From the NCBI GenBank assembly GCA_964019335.1, contig OZ025685.1, forward strand, positions 312,001 to 376,000: DNA of 64,000 bases, written 5' to 3'. A model generated the notes under the pieces. It did no database searches. It saw only the letters and a program-made list of their open reading frames with translations, and was not told where the DNA came from. Both the position numbers and the translations under genes were made by a program. Source of the stretch: Diplonema japonicum (taxonomy: Eukaryota; Euglenozoa; Diplonemea; Diplonemida; Diplonemidae). How positions within the stretch are numbered: position 1 is the first letter of the stretch; each line of letters starts with the position of its first letter. This document shows, piece after piece, positions 39,001 through 50,690 of the stretch.

Positions 39001-42000
39001 TGCTCTGCAGTACAGGCAGACGGAAGAAGGCGGCTTGGTTCCCCTCAGCTTCACGGAAGTCGCGCGTGTGTTGTTTGCCGTCATTCAGATCCCATCGTTG
39101 GACCAGTCGGTGTGGCGGGGCAACAATGACTGGTGTTACTCTCACGGCTTGTACGTGTTACTCCTGTTCTGGTGGCTGCTCGACCAAGCCAGCGTTATTC
39201 CGGTGAGCTTCTCTGAGAACGGCGGGACAGTCACATCAGGGCTGCTCATCTGCGCGGTTCTATGGCGATGGGGGAGGTTCATGGACTCGAAGACGTGGGG
39301 AGAGGTACTGTTGTTCATGCACGATGTGGGAAAGCACAGCAAGAGCGAGGCCACCAGAATCGAGGAAATAAGGAAGCGAAACTTGAGCACGGCTCATAAA
39401 AGAGCAGTCGCGATGAAGAAGCGAAGGCTGCAGGCGTTGCACGTGCTGTTGAAGCAGAAAACAATGTTGACGCAGGCCATGAACAAGCTGTTCTTTAAAA
39501 ACGCGGAAACACCACCGTTGCAGCCAGAAATGCAACCGCTTCCAATGGACGTGAGGTCTGAGGCCCCGACGGCTGCTGTGCCGTGGTTCCCCACTCTGTG
39601 CAGCGGGGTGTTGCAAATATCGTACAAACCCCGCACGCCGGAAGACGTTCAAGAAATGCTTGAAACAAACGGGTACTTCAGCACGGTGGGGAACATCCTA
39701 CACGACATGGTATTAAGCCTCTGCGCCGAAGGGATATACCTAGGCACTGCCTGCCACTTCATATCCAACCCATGCTTCTTCACGTTGCTTCCTTTCGCGA
39801 CAGTACTCCTGTACGCAATGTGTTCTTCCCCTCAACCAATGTCAGGCTACTGGCGGTGGATGATATGGTCCTACCAAGCGCTCATCTTCGCGAAGTCGAT
39901 CTTACTGTGTTTCTTCATGAAGAAGGGATCGGTTTTGAACAGCAACTCGTCGTTAGTTTTGATGTTCGGCTGGCGGACATCGTTACAAGCCGATGGGGAG
40001 CTCAAACTGGTACAGTTCGTGTTCTGGGAAACACTGCTTCTCTCAATGTTGTTGTTGCACCGATACGCCTTGACAAACGTATGGGGCCTGTGGGGGAACA
40101 TGGGCGACAGAATGATCCCCGTGAACGGGAAGTTGGACAATACGTTTTTAAATCTTGCGGAAGGGGCCATGTTGAAGGACTCTCACTGTGATATGTACAA
40201 CACGAAATATGCGGTTTGCGGTGGAGTGCAAGTCACGACCGATATCACATTGGGGGGTACCGCCGTTCAATTCGCTGCCCAAGGGAGCTCCGAGGTCCCC
40301 GCTGCATTAAACAGAAAACAGCGAAGAATCTGGCGGAACCTCTTCAACACAATGGAGAAGTTCGGCGCTGACTTGTACGCCCCCGCCTTCGTGGTCGACC
40401 TCACTGCGTGGGTCGTGCTTCTCGTCGGGTTCTCCGCCATCATGGGCTCCAACGAAGGCATCGCGGAGTCCATTAAAAACAACCTCCTCCCTGGATCGTT
40501 GGTTCTGGCTCTTTTCGTGCTGTTCTTGGTCATGGTGTCCGACCGTATTGTATACTTGCTGAGGTCTTTGTATTTGAAGACGTTCCTTCACGTTTTCCTA
40601 ACAGCGGCGTACTTGCTGTCGTACGTGTGGTGGTGTTATTCACATGTTACAAGCTTCGGTGTCGTGTCGCGGGGTACAACAGGCGAGCAGCCCGCGCTTG
40701 TTTTGCAACTCTTCTGCGCGCTCAAGATGCTGTGTCTCGCCTTCTCCGCTTTGCAGGTCCGGTATGGGTATCCGGACTTTGTACAGTCTCATTTCTTCGC
40801 GTGGAAGCACAGCTCCCCGTGGCTGGTTCTGTACACGGTCTACAGAGCCGTGCCCTTCCTCTTCGAGTTCCGGTCTGTCCTCGACTGGACCTTCACAAAG
40901 ACATCGTTGAAGATGGCGTATTGGCTACGATTGGAGGACATCACACACGAGATTCATGTGTGCCTCTGTGACCGCCACGACACGAAGAAGCTTGAGGAGG
41001 AGAGGAAGATATCGGTCGAGATCCACACGGAGGACTTCAAGAAGAATCTTCACCCACAGATACCAGAAAACGAGAAGAAGCAAATGGTGGACGAACACCG
41101 CAAACTTCTCGAATCCAACAGGGTGTACCCCAAAACGTTGAAGTGCCGCTCCGGTGCCGCGCTGCTCTGCACGCTGTCGGTCATCTTGTTCTTTCCCTTG
41201 ATGTGGTACTCCAGCATCGGCCCGGCGTTGGTGGAAGACTTCATCTCGGAGTCGAGTTTTGATATCTCGCTGAGCTCGGACGGAGTCGGGTACGGGACAC
41301 TGTACCAGGAGAAGTTTGAACTGTCGGAACTCACACAAAAAAAAGGTTTATCACTGTCGCTTCCTGTTCAATGGACACGTGCGCTGGAGTCGACACGGCC
41401 TAACCTAGCTGGGTTTGGCCTGTCGTACGGCGGCACCAAAACAGTTCAGGTCATACCGTTCATTGAAGGCGCTTCGACGTTGTGGGGGATTTCTGACATG
41501 GCGCGGACCCGGTTGGAACAAGCCGCCTTGAAACAAAACTCCACCATGACCATTATCGTTAGAATATCCGTCAAACGCCCTGCAGCTCCGATGCGATCGC
41601 AATGGGTCCAAGACGAACAGCGACGCACGCTGTCCGGAACGGAGCTCCAGGGTTTGCGAGCGGTTCTGAACGGGACACAACGAAGCTTCGAGCTCCCGTT
41701 GCTGTACACCCCGTTTCTGTTCAACAGGGTCGAGGCGTTGGGGAGGTTCAGCGATGGTGACAGCAACAAGATAAGCTGTACAATGGGCCTTCAAATGGGG
41801 TACTGGAACGCATCGTGCAGAACTATATTTGAAATGGGAAACCCCCCCGGCATCGCCAACTCGTCTGGAATGGGTGATTTCCCACTGACACCTGCGGAAA
41901 GAAACTGCATTCACGCATCGGTCTATGAAGCCACTGAAATCTGCAAGGGGCTTGGATACTCGAACCCGTCATCCCCACAGCGAAGCGCCACGTCTGGGCC

Positions 42001-42380
42001 GTACGCAATTGCGATTTCTGATCTGATAGCATCCGGGAGTATGTCTGTCATCATACCATCTTTGGGTGTTGTTGCATTGTACACTACCTTCGTCCTCGCT
42101 GTGGGAAGGATCTTGAGGGCTTCCTTGACAGGTGATGCCTCGAAGTTGCACCTTACCGATTTGGATTCACCTGAGTCTGTTTACACGTTGATTGATTACA
42201 TCCGTATGGCACGCGTTGAGGGGGATCTTGAAATAGAGCATGGGTATGGAGGGAGAGGGATAATGAAATATATAATAATACAGGTTGTATAAGGAACTAG
42301 TGTACTTGCTCCGAACACCTGAAGCCATGCGGCAGTGGACCCTGAAACCTTTGACACCAGTTCCATCTACGCCTATGTAA
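36029..42380 (+). CDS. Piezo-type mechanosensitive ion channel
   Basis: Exon 1 is 36029-42243 and exon 2 is 42284-42380, with a 40-nt intron (GTATGG...ACAG). They join to 2,103 residues. Without splicing the frame stops a few codons after the donor. The protein is a long series of membrane helices, in keeping with the Piezo blade. The strictly conserved Piezo anchor motif PF-x2-E-x6-W is present at residues 1609-1620 (PFLFEFRSVLDW), followed by WLRLEDITHEIHVC and the outer helix (FPLMWYSSIGP). The extracellular cap then follows, and the inner pore helix (LGVVALYTTFVLAVGRILR). The last exon supplies LYKELVYLLRTPEAMRQW, the conserved C-terminal tail, which confirms the splice. Piezos are trimeric, stretch-gated cation channels of the plasma membrane. 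Animal Piezos are about 2,500 residues, so this one is compact. Confidence 0.93.
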
Positions 42381-42885
42381 TATGAGGTGACTCAAAAAAA
42401 AAAAACTTTTTTTTTTCCTTCGTTTTTTTTTTTTTTTTTTCTTTTTTTTTTTCTTGTTTCCTTTTGAGTACTCTCAAAAAAAAAAAAGAATTTTTTTTTT
42501 TTGTGACACGCCCGCAGTGTGATAGGGAGGGGGGAGGGGATATTATTGTTACAAGACGCCCTTTTTTGGAAAATTTGTAATCGCAAAAAAAAAAAAGAGA
42601 GAGAGAGAGAAAGAAAAGAAGAAGTGACAACCCCAACCCCACCACCCCCCCTTTTTTTTAACAAGCCGACACTGATCGAATTACCTTTTTTTCTTCTTCT
42701 TCTTTTTTTTTCTTTTATTCCTGTTGTCATTCCAAGAAAAAGAAAAAGAAAAAAGAAATGTTGTATCCAGTATGGGGAAAGCGCAGAAGCCGCTTCTCCG
42801 CAGTAGGAGCTTTGTTGCTAACACTTCTCGCCCCCATCTTTTTTTTTACCGTCTCTTCTTTTTTTGTTTTGTTTTTCCCCATTTC

Positions 42886-42923
<38 letters not shown>

Positions 42924-42945
42924 GGGGAGGGGGAAACCACACAAG
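42381..42945. other. Intergenic and leader of the PhyH-type gene
   Basis: Mostly A and T tracts. The PhyH reading frame stays open upstream, but through low-complexity sequence without a better ATG than 42946. Confidence 0.6.
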
Positions 42946-45230
42946 ATGGCGATGTGTGCGCCGAAGCTCGGCTCCGCGGAAATGGAGCTATTCGCAGAGA
43001 AGCAGCTGGCAAAGCAGCTGCCCGAATTAATAGGAACGTACAAGAGCTCTAAGCAAGAGGTGCAGCTAGCTTTGATTAACGAGTACAAAACAGTGTTGCA
43101 GGCCCACAACAAGTTCAAAACCAACAAAGAAGACTGCCCACTGGCGGCAGGGGAACTCCTACGGGTTATCGTCGCACTGAAACAAAACATAAAGAAGCGG
43201 ATGGACGCCATCGCAAACCCAGTAGACCGAGTTCAAAAGAAACAACCCCGACTAGGTGTGTGCAGTGACGATAGACCAGACCCAAGAGGCTCACGCGGCC
43301 CGCACCCCATTGTGGCACTGGCTTTGGCGAGAAAGCGCGACCTTCAAAAAAATGGCGGTGTTCCCACAAAAAACCCTGCTCCGGTAGGGTCAGGGAAAAA
43401 ACTGCCTCCTCCATTTTCCGCATCTTCAACAACACCGAAACTGAACGCAAGACAGCCTCCTAAAGCACCGTTACCATCGTTAATCGATCCATGGACGCCA
43501 CCTGTAAACCCGCAGGCTTCTCCGGAAGTTTTAGAGGATGGTGGTTGGTCATTGGACAGCCGGTCTGAACATACACACGTAATCCCAACAGTGACCACTC
43601 CCAAGAAAAAAGAGGAGAGAATGTTTGAAATTGAGAATGAAAATGTACCAAAGGGGAGTAAAAAGCCAGGTGTCATACCAGGGGTGCCGCTTAAAGGCCT
43701 GCAAGGACGGTTCGCATTGGAGGATGGCGATAAATGGAAAACATTTCTACAGAAGCACGGGTGGGTTGTGATAGCAGACATTGCAAAACACCGCGACGTG
43801 GATCGCATGATCGACGGATTCTGGGAAGCACGAGAGGGCATGGAGACAGGCGTGAAACGAGGCGACACAACAACATGGTCCAACGACAGGTGGTCCGGAA
43901 ACTACGGGACAGGTATATGGAACAAAGATGGAGCAGGCCAAGAGGAATGGCTGTGGCAAGCGAGAGAAAAGGTCGCACCCGTATTCGAGTCCATCTACAG
44001 AACCACAAAACTGCTCACATCGTTTGAAGGATTCTGTACATTCCGTCCAAACACCGCGACAAAATCCGGCTGGTGGCACGTGGATCAATCATTATCCACC
44101 GTTCAGTTCCAAGCCTTCCAAGGATTCCTGAATTTGATCGATAGCAACTCGGAAGACGGGGGTCTATGCGTTGTTTCTGGTTCCAAAAAGATATTCCCCA
44201 AGCTGCACACGAAGTACGGCATGCCGCTTGACAAGAAGTATCAACCCATCCCCGCCCAACACCTGGAGAAGCTTATTGTGAACCCGATAAAAATCAACTG
44301 TAAAAAAGGCGATTTTGTGATGTGGGATGCGCGCACGATTCATTGTTCACAGCCGGGGTCCGATATCAAGCCGAAGAACCACCCGCATCTTACCCGCCTA
44401 GCAGCATATATATCTATGGCGCCCTTGTCTGTTGCTACTAGATGCAACCCCGACCCTGCGAGGCTGACGGATGCTCAGATCGCGGTACGGAGAAAGTGCA
44501 TTGAAGACGCAAAAACAACCACCCACCACGCCTGGCTGTGCGACACCGCGTTGATGAAAACAGGGCGGCACGCTGCTGCGAAACCGGTTATGTCCTTGGC
44601 TCACTACACACCTCCTGTATGTGTCGGGGGGAAAAAAAAAGATTTTTTTTTATCCATTTTTTTTTTTTTTTTAAACAGACGCTTACTCCTAGAATGCTTC
44701 GTCTTGCGGGGCTTCTACCCCACGATGCTGCGGTGCCTTCGCGGTTGCCTTACCGCAGCAATACTGTGGACCTCCGTCCTGTCTCCCGTCCAGTTCGCAC
44801 GGTGCAGTCAAAGGCCTCGTTGCTTGATGACGTCTGCGGGGACGCAACCCCGTCGCCCGCCTTAAGAGGGATAAACCCCCCCATTGATGAAATCGTGCTA
44901 CTCAGCGACGACAAGGATGGGGAACATGTGTCGACTGAATCAATGTATGTGTTGGGGAAAAAAGAAAAAAAAAAAAAAAAACAGGTTGCACACTGTCTGG
45001 GAGGAATTGTCAGCGAAACTCTCTGCTTGTTACATAAGGAGCTATGCGAATTCGTCCAGAAGAACCCTCCCGGGGCATCTGGAGTTGGTTGTCAGTGCGG
45101 GGATAAGAGACACTGAAGAGGAGCTTCGACAAGCATCGTATGATACTGTGAAAGAGATATGGAACGGCGTGCAGCTAAGGCTGACGGCGGACAAAGTGGA
45201 GCAAGGATGGGGGAAGAAATCAAAGGTTTC

Positions 45231-45261
<31 letters not shown>

Positions 45262-45650
45262 TGCAAGTAGTCCCGTTCTTAAAAGAACTCCAAGCCGCTG
45301 CCACACGGAAGGTGGTCGAATTCTGCGAGAAAATCCAGAAAAACGACAATATTGTTGCGAGAATTGTCGAAGGCCGAATCAAGTCTTCACCAACCCTCTC
45401 GCCTGCTCACTCTCCTGCCATGACACTTAATGACGTGTCCACCTTCCTCTTCTCCGAAACGGAGGATGCCGAGTGGAATCTGCCTGATGGGCTTGCCACC
45501 ACCCATGTTGGGTCAAAGAGGCCTCCACAAGATGACTGCATTGTTTCAGCAAAGCGGGTAAAGATGGTTTCTGAGGAAGAACCTGCAATTTTGGAAGATG
45601 CATTTGATGTCAGTGAAGGGGAGGAGGAAGACGACGTGGGCTTTAATTGA
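42946..45650 (+). CDS. PhyH-type Fe(II)/2-oxoglutarate dioxygenase with extra N- and C-terminal regions, four exons
   Basis: Exons 42946-44616, 44679-44944, 44985-45225 and 45261-45650 join to 855 residues; introns are 62, 40 and 35 nt. The oxygenase domain spans residues ~255-500. WWHVDQSL gives the H378-x-D380 pair, H466 in 'ARTIHCSQPG' is the distal iron ligand, and the Arg in HLTRLAAYIS near 483 is a candidate 2-oxoglutarate binder. The N-terminal ~95 residues are helical, and a Pro-rich linker follows. The C-terminal exons encode a helical, Lys/Glu-rich region ending in an acidic EEEDD tail with a KRPPQ patch, which suggests nuclear work. The substrate is unknown: related folds hydroxylate lipids, small molecules or proteins. 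The exon 3-4 intron is nearly pure A, so that junction is the least certain, though frames agree. Confidence 0.75.
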
Positions 45651-45652
45651 TT

Positions 45653-45695
<43 letters not shown>

Positions 45696-46830
45696 TTGGG
45701 TGTTTTATATGACTTCCTCCCCGTGTTATTCCATGGGGAGGGACGGGACGGGTTTGGGGCAGGAGAAAAAAAAAAAAAAAAAAAAAAAAAAATGGGACTT
45801 TGGGGTTTTTTTTTTTTTTTTTTTTTATAAAAAAAAATTGAGGAACTTTTAGTCTACCCTTCTTCTTCTTCTCTTTTTTTTTTTTTTTTTTTTTTTCCCT
45901 GTGACCAAGTTGGGAATGCACCCTTCTCTTATTAGTTTTGTGGTTCATGTTTTTTTTTTTTTTTTTATTTACCACATCTCCACCCTGATGCTCATATTGC
46001 TCCACATTACTCTTTTTTTTTTTTCCTTTTCCCCCTTTCCTTCTGTATCTTCCCGTATTTCTCTTTTTGTTGGTGGTGCTATAGCAATGTACTATTTGAA
46101 CACCCGTGTTGTTGGAAAAAGAAGGGGAAAAAAAAAAAGAAAAAAGAAAAAGCTTAGATTCTGTATTTGTTTGGGAGGGGTGCTGTTTCCACGAAAAAAA
46201 AAATATAAATAAAATAACCCGATTTTTATCCTACCTCTAAAGAAGAAACGGAAAAAAAAAAGGGGGGGAAAGAAAATGTAGGAAAGTACTCAACCATTTC
46301 GCCCTTTTCCGACTTTGCACCCCCCTTTTTTTTAAAAATTTTAATTTTTTTAATGAAAAAGACGAAGGGGGAGGGGAAGATTTTAGGGGGGACAAAAAAG
46401 AGAGAGAGAAAAAAGACCCCCCTGCATGTTTACTTGGTTTCCCCTCCCTTTTCACAAAAAAAAAGTCACGCACGCTACAAAGAAAAAAAAAGGAGAGATC
46501 CCCCCCTCCCATCTCTTCCCCCCCTTCCACACCACTGTTTTTATTTCCCACCATTTTTTCTTTAAATGAAATAAATTTTCTGGTCTGAAGTTGTCGTCAG
46601 ACGAGCAGTGTCGAGAGGTTTTTTGTTTTTTGTTTTTTGTTTTTTGTTTTAGCAGCAGTCTTCTTTGTGAAGAACGCACCTGGAGCGCCACGTTGGAGGA
46701 GTTATAGTAGTTCCGTCCATTTTTTTTTTTTTAAACATGTCCCCCATGTCCTATCTTAATTGTACCCCTGGGGAAAAAAAAAAAAAAAAAAAAAAAAAGA
46801 GTTTGGGAGGAGGGGCGGAGGTAGGGGAAG
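45651..46830. other. Intergenic
   Basis: T, A, C and G tracts dominate, and no gene was recognised. It includes a 7-bp tandem repeat at 46619-46650 and a short mixed-sequence island (46580-46710). Confidence 0.65.
46619..46650 (+). repeat. TTTTTTG tandem repeat
   Basis: Four successive T6G units ending in TTTTAG. It may serve as a pyrimidine tract. Confidence 0.7.
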
Positions 46831-49800
46831 ATGAACAACGCGAGAACAAACATCTTCATAGTGCTTTCCCTGGCGTGTATAAGCCAGGGAGGCGGTTTCG
46901 TGCAAAAGTGTGGGGAGGTCCGAGTTGTCGACAACGCAAGGTACTCCCTAAGGTACTCAAGAGGGACCGACCCCGCAACAGGGGACGACACTATACGTTT
47001 CTCCACAAAATTCCAAGCAGGCTGGACAGGGATTGCATTAAGAAACACAGACGACGTCGCAAGAGGCGGCATGTACGGGCTGGAAATAACAACAATAGGG
47101 GGCGACGCGGCTGGACTGAACGACTACGAGATTGTCGCCACCGACGCCGGAGGAAAACCCGCAGTACGTAACCAAACCAGCTTTCTTCTAGACCACGAAA
47201 TCACCGACAATAGCTGGACCGAAGCGTCTTTCTGGCGATATCTCGACCGCAATGTAACAGAAGACCCCATTATCAATATAGCGTATTCCTACGGCCCCGG
47301 GTCCATATTCACAAACACCTGGACCATCCACCAACACAGAGGCTCCTCAAACATGGATTTGTCAATATGCAATCCCATCCCACCGCCAACCCCTCAGCCT
47401 ACAGCGTCACCACCTCTACCAACATACACCATGATGCTCGGTGGATCACCAGATGCATACTCATATCTTGTCCCTGCTTTATCGCAAGGCCCGTTGAGAA
47501 ATATATGCTTTACTGGGTCCCCGTGCATGACCTTTGTGTTGGAAATGAAAGATGATTATCTACCGGAGTATCTCCTCGCGACTGGGAAAACGCTTACGTT
47601 GGATGTTTCGATTGGAGGGGTTAACGGGACGGGTTATGACTTTTCACGCGGGGAGGTGCTGTCGATCCCGGGGACGCGGTTCTACCTCCCGGGGATGGTG
47701 GCAACGGGTTCGCCGGGAACGATTTCCTTCGTGTTCACGCTGAAGGAGAGCGGGGTGGTGAAGACGGTGTTAACACAGCAGGTTTATCTTGAAGACAACA
47801 ACGACGGTTTTTACGAGAGGTTCGGGAGGGTCTTCATTGGCGTCCCGCTGGTGCAGTTTTCCGAATCCGACTTCCAAACAGCCGCGGGAATGCTACCGTT
47901 GACCGTGATGTCCGCAGTACCACGCGACGTACCAGCGTCGCTTGGGTTGCGTTGCGGAGCGACCGGTGTGGAGGTTGCTTTCAACGGCACGCAAGCAGAC
48001 ATTTCCACCGGTTTGAAAAACTTTTTACTAAACACACCAATGTGCGCGACATACGTTGCAACCTCCATCTTCACACCAATCTCGATGGGATTAGTCCCAG
48101 GTACACACGCTACAAGCCGAAGCAGTTTTTTGTACTTAAACAGTGACAACTGGGACACGCTTTGCGTGGCGAACCTGACATGCCAAACCATCTCGATGAA
48201 GATGGAGCACCCACTGCCAAACCTAGCCGGGACATGCATTATGACAGTCAACGGGGGGCTGTACTCTGTCCCGCTGAACCACAACTCGACTTGCCAGTTT
48301 CTCGACATTGTGATCCCCACCGCTGGAGTCTTCACGTTGAACATAAAACTATCCGCTCGAGGGTATACCGGCAGTCCTTTCAAAGCCATCCTCACTGTCA
48401 AGAACACCATCGACGGTAAGCCCGTGAGCTCCCTCGATGATGTTGTAAGCTACGTAAGGGTCCGGGGGGGTTTCGACACCTCGTCTGTTCCAACGACGGA
48501 TTTCAAAACGTTTTTCGGAAACGTTGTGGGCGGGGTACTGGGTATGCCGTCTAAGGAGATAGTCGTGTCGAGGGTCAGTTCTGCGCAGACATCAGAACGA
48601 CAGTTTGAAACGCTTGCTGTAGATATCCCATGCAGCAGCACGACTGAGACAGATATAACTTGGAAGCTCACACCAGCAGCTTTGTCCACAGACCCGTCGG
48701 CTTACACACGGTTTATGTCGCTTGCTTTGGACCCGTCGCATCAGCTTTTTAAGGATTTATGCGGTGTGTCTGAGACGTACCGGAAATGGGAACTTGCAGC
48801 TGTTGATCCTGTTGCGGAGCCGCCGTTGAAGTCGGTTGTGGCTGTACAGTCCCCCACGGTGTACAGTTATCTGCAAGGGGAGAAATGGTTGTGTTTAAAC
48901 AAGCTGGAGTGCAGCACAATGGTGTTGAAGATCACAAATGCAACGGAAGCAGCTGCTCTGCTCGCTCAGTACCCGTCATCGATGCTTGCTCTCAAAGCGA
49001 TCCCGGACAACCCCAACTACGTGGCCGTCCCGGGCTCTGACGTCGCGTCATTGACGGATCTTCAGGCAGACGGACGGGGGAATTCCTTTATGTTCCACGA
49101 CCTTGAGATATCCGGTCCGAACGGCGAGTTCACCCTGCAGTTTTTTCTCGTTGTGAACGGTGCTGTTCAAACGGGTGTTGTGTTTCAGCATGTGATGCTT
49201 CTTGCCAGCGTCGACTTCACCGTCGAGAGGATTATTAAAACAGTTATCAGAATGGACCTGGAAAGCTTCGCAAGCAACAAGGACAATTTTGTAAACACGC
49301 TGGGAAAACACCTCAACTTACCAACGGAGCTTTCGATGAGACTGCAAAACATAACTTCACACCCCATCGTTGCCAGTCGCGCGCAGACGTTGAGCGCAAT
49401 GACGTGCACACAGAACGCGACAAGCGGGACCGAGATATCATGGTATCTGTTGTGTACGCTTGCCAATGCGACGTTGTGCCCTGACAAGCAGCAGTATTAT
49501 GATGCGTACTTCCAAGGCCTCTCGAACACCTCCGGGCCGCTTGACGCGATGCTATGCGGAGTCGACCAGTCGTACGGCTCATGGTACAAGGTGGTGCCTC
49601 GCACACCGTCGCCGTCCTCTGACGATGAGAACAGTTCCGTCTTGTGGATCATTCTTATCCTTGCGTTGCTGTTTCTCTGCTGTGCGATCGCTGTGTTCCT
49701 ATTCGCTATACGCCGCCGCGAGGAACGCAAACGGCAGATGGCAGAGCGGACCACGTACAACCCTGAGGAGATGGGCCCTGTACCCGATGGGTATGTGTTT

Positions 49801-50401
49801 GTTTATTTTAAAAAAAAAAATAATAATAAACAGAACCAAAGCACCTATGTACGCTGTCAATGGATTTGGTCCGCCTCCTGCACCGGCACCTTCCGCGCCT
49901 TTCTACAACCCTCAGGGGCATTATCAAGATAACGGTGCAATGCCTCCTGTCGTAGTGTCGCCGTTGGAACCTGTTGCAATGGACAGAGAGGCAACAAACA
50001 CAAAGGAGAACGAAGAGGAAATTGAAAAGCTGCAGAGGGAGATAAACAAGCTAGAGAACCAGAAGAGGGCAATGGATGAGATGGCCAGGGAAGCGCTTGC
50101 TGAGGACGAGGACGAGGGTATTGAGGTGGGCAAGGTGGGTGCCACTGCTTCTCAGTTGCAGAATTTTGCTCCCATGCGTATCGCACCCGATGGAAGGATC
50201 CCTGTTCCACCCCCTGAGAGAGGTGAGTCTGCAACGCAACAGCCACAGCTACCCCAAGATCAGGAAATAGAATTCTCGGATTCAGAGGGATCTCATAACG
50301 GCAACAATGGTAACCCTTCACCGGCAGTTCCTTCTGTAACAGTGATACCCTCGGAAAAGCCTTTAGATGATATCGAGAACCCACAACCGAAACTTGGTTG
50401 A
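46831..50401 (+). CDS. DOMON-domain single-pass surface protein with three repeated ectodomain modules
   Basis: Exons 46831-49790 and 49834-50401 (43-nt intron, GTATGT...ACAG) give 1,175 residues. A signal peptide covers residues ~5-22. A DOMON domain (about 25-190) has the beta-strand pattern FSTKFQAGWTGIALRNTDDV. DOMONs bind heme or sugars. After a Pro/Thr linker, three modules of about 265 residues each repeat a Cys-x~6-Cys start (ICFTGSPC, LCVANLTC, LCLNKLEC), a beta-rich half and an alpha/beta half. One helix (VLWIILILALLFLCCAIAVFLF) near residue 945 crosses the membrane. The cytosolic tail encoded by exon 2 has a coiled coil (EEEIEKLQREINKLENQ) and a disordered acidic end. It is a probable receptor or adhesion protein; the ligand is unknown. 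Confidence 0.8.
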
Positions 50402-50690
50402 TTTTTTTCTCTCTCTCTCTTCTACTTGTTTAATTTTGATAGATTTTGTTTTTTTGAAAAAAAACGGGCAAAATTACTGTCAAGTTGTAGTTCTCTTTGT
50501 GGTTGTTTTTTTTTTTTTTTTTTTTTTTTTTCTTTTCCTGTTTACGTTCTTTTTCTTTTCTTCTTTCTTTCTTCTGTCTTGGTCATTTTCCTTAATTGAT
50601 TTTAAAAGGGAAGTAAAAAAAAAGAGTCCTGGGGGGGTTCTTTTTGTAGTTGTAGTAAAGAATGGGAGGGGTATAGTCGGGGGAAAAGAA

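Noticed and set aside
42724-42945. 74-codon N-terminal extension of the PhyH-type gene
   Set aside because: It begins at a non-ATG codon and reads through A-run leader sequence; the ATG at 42946 fits the local start pattern.
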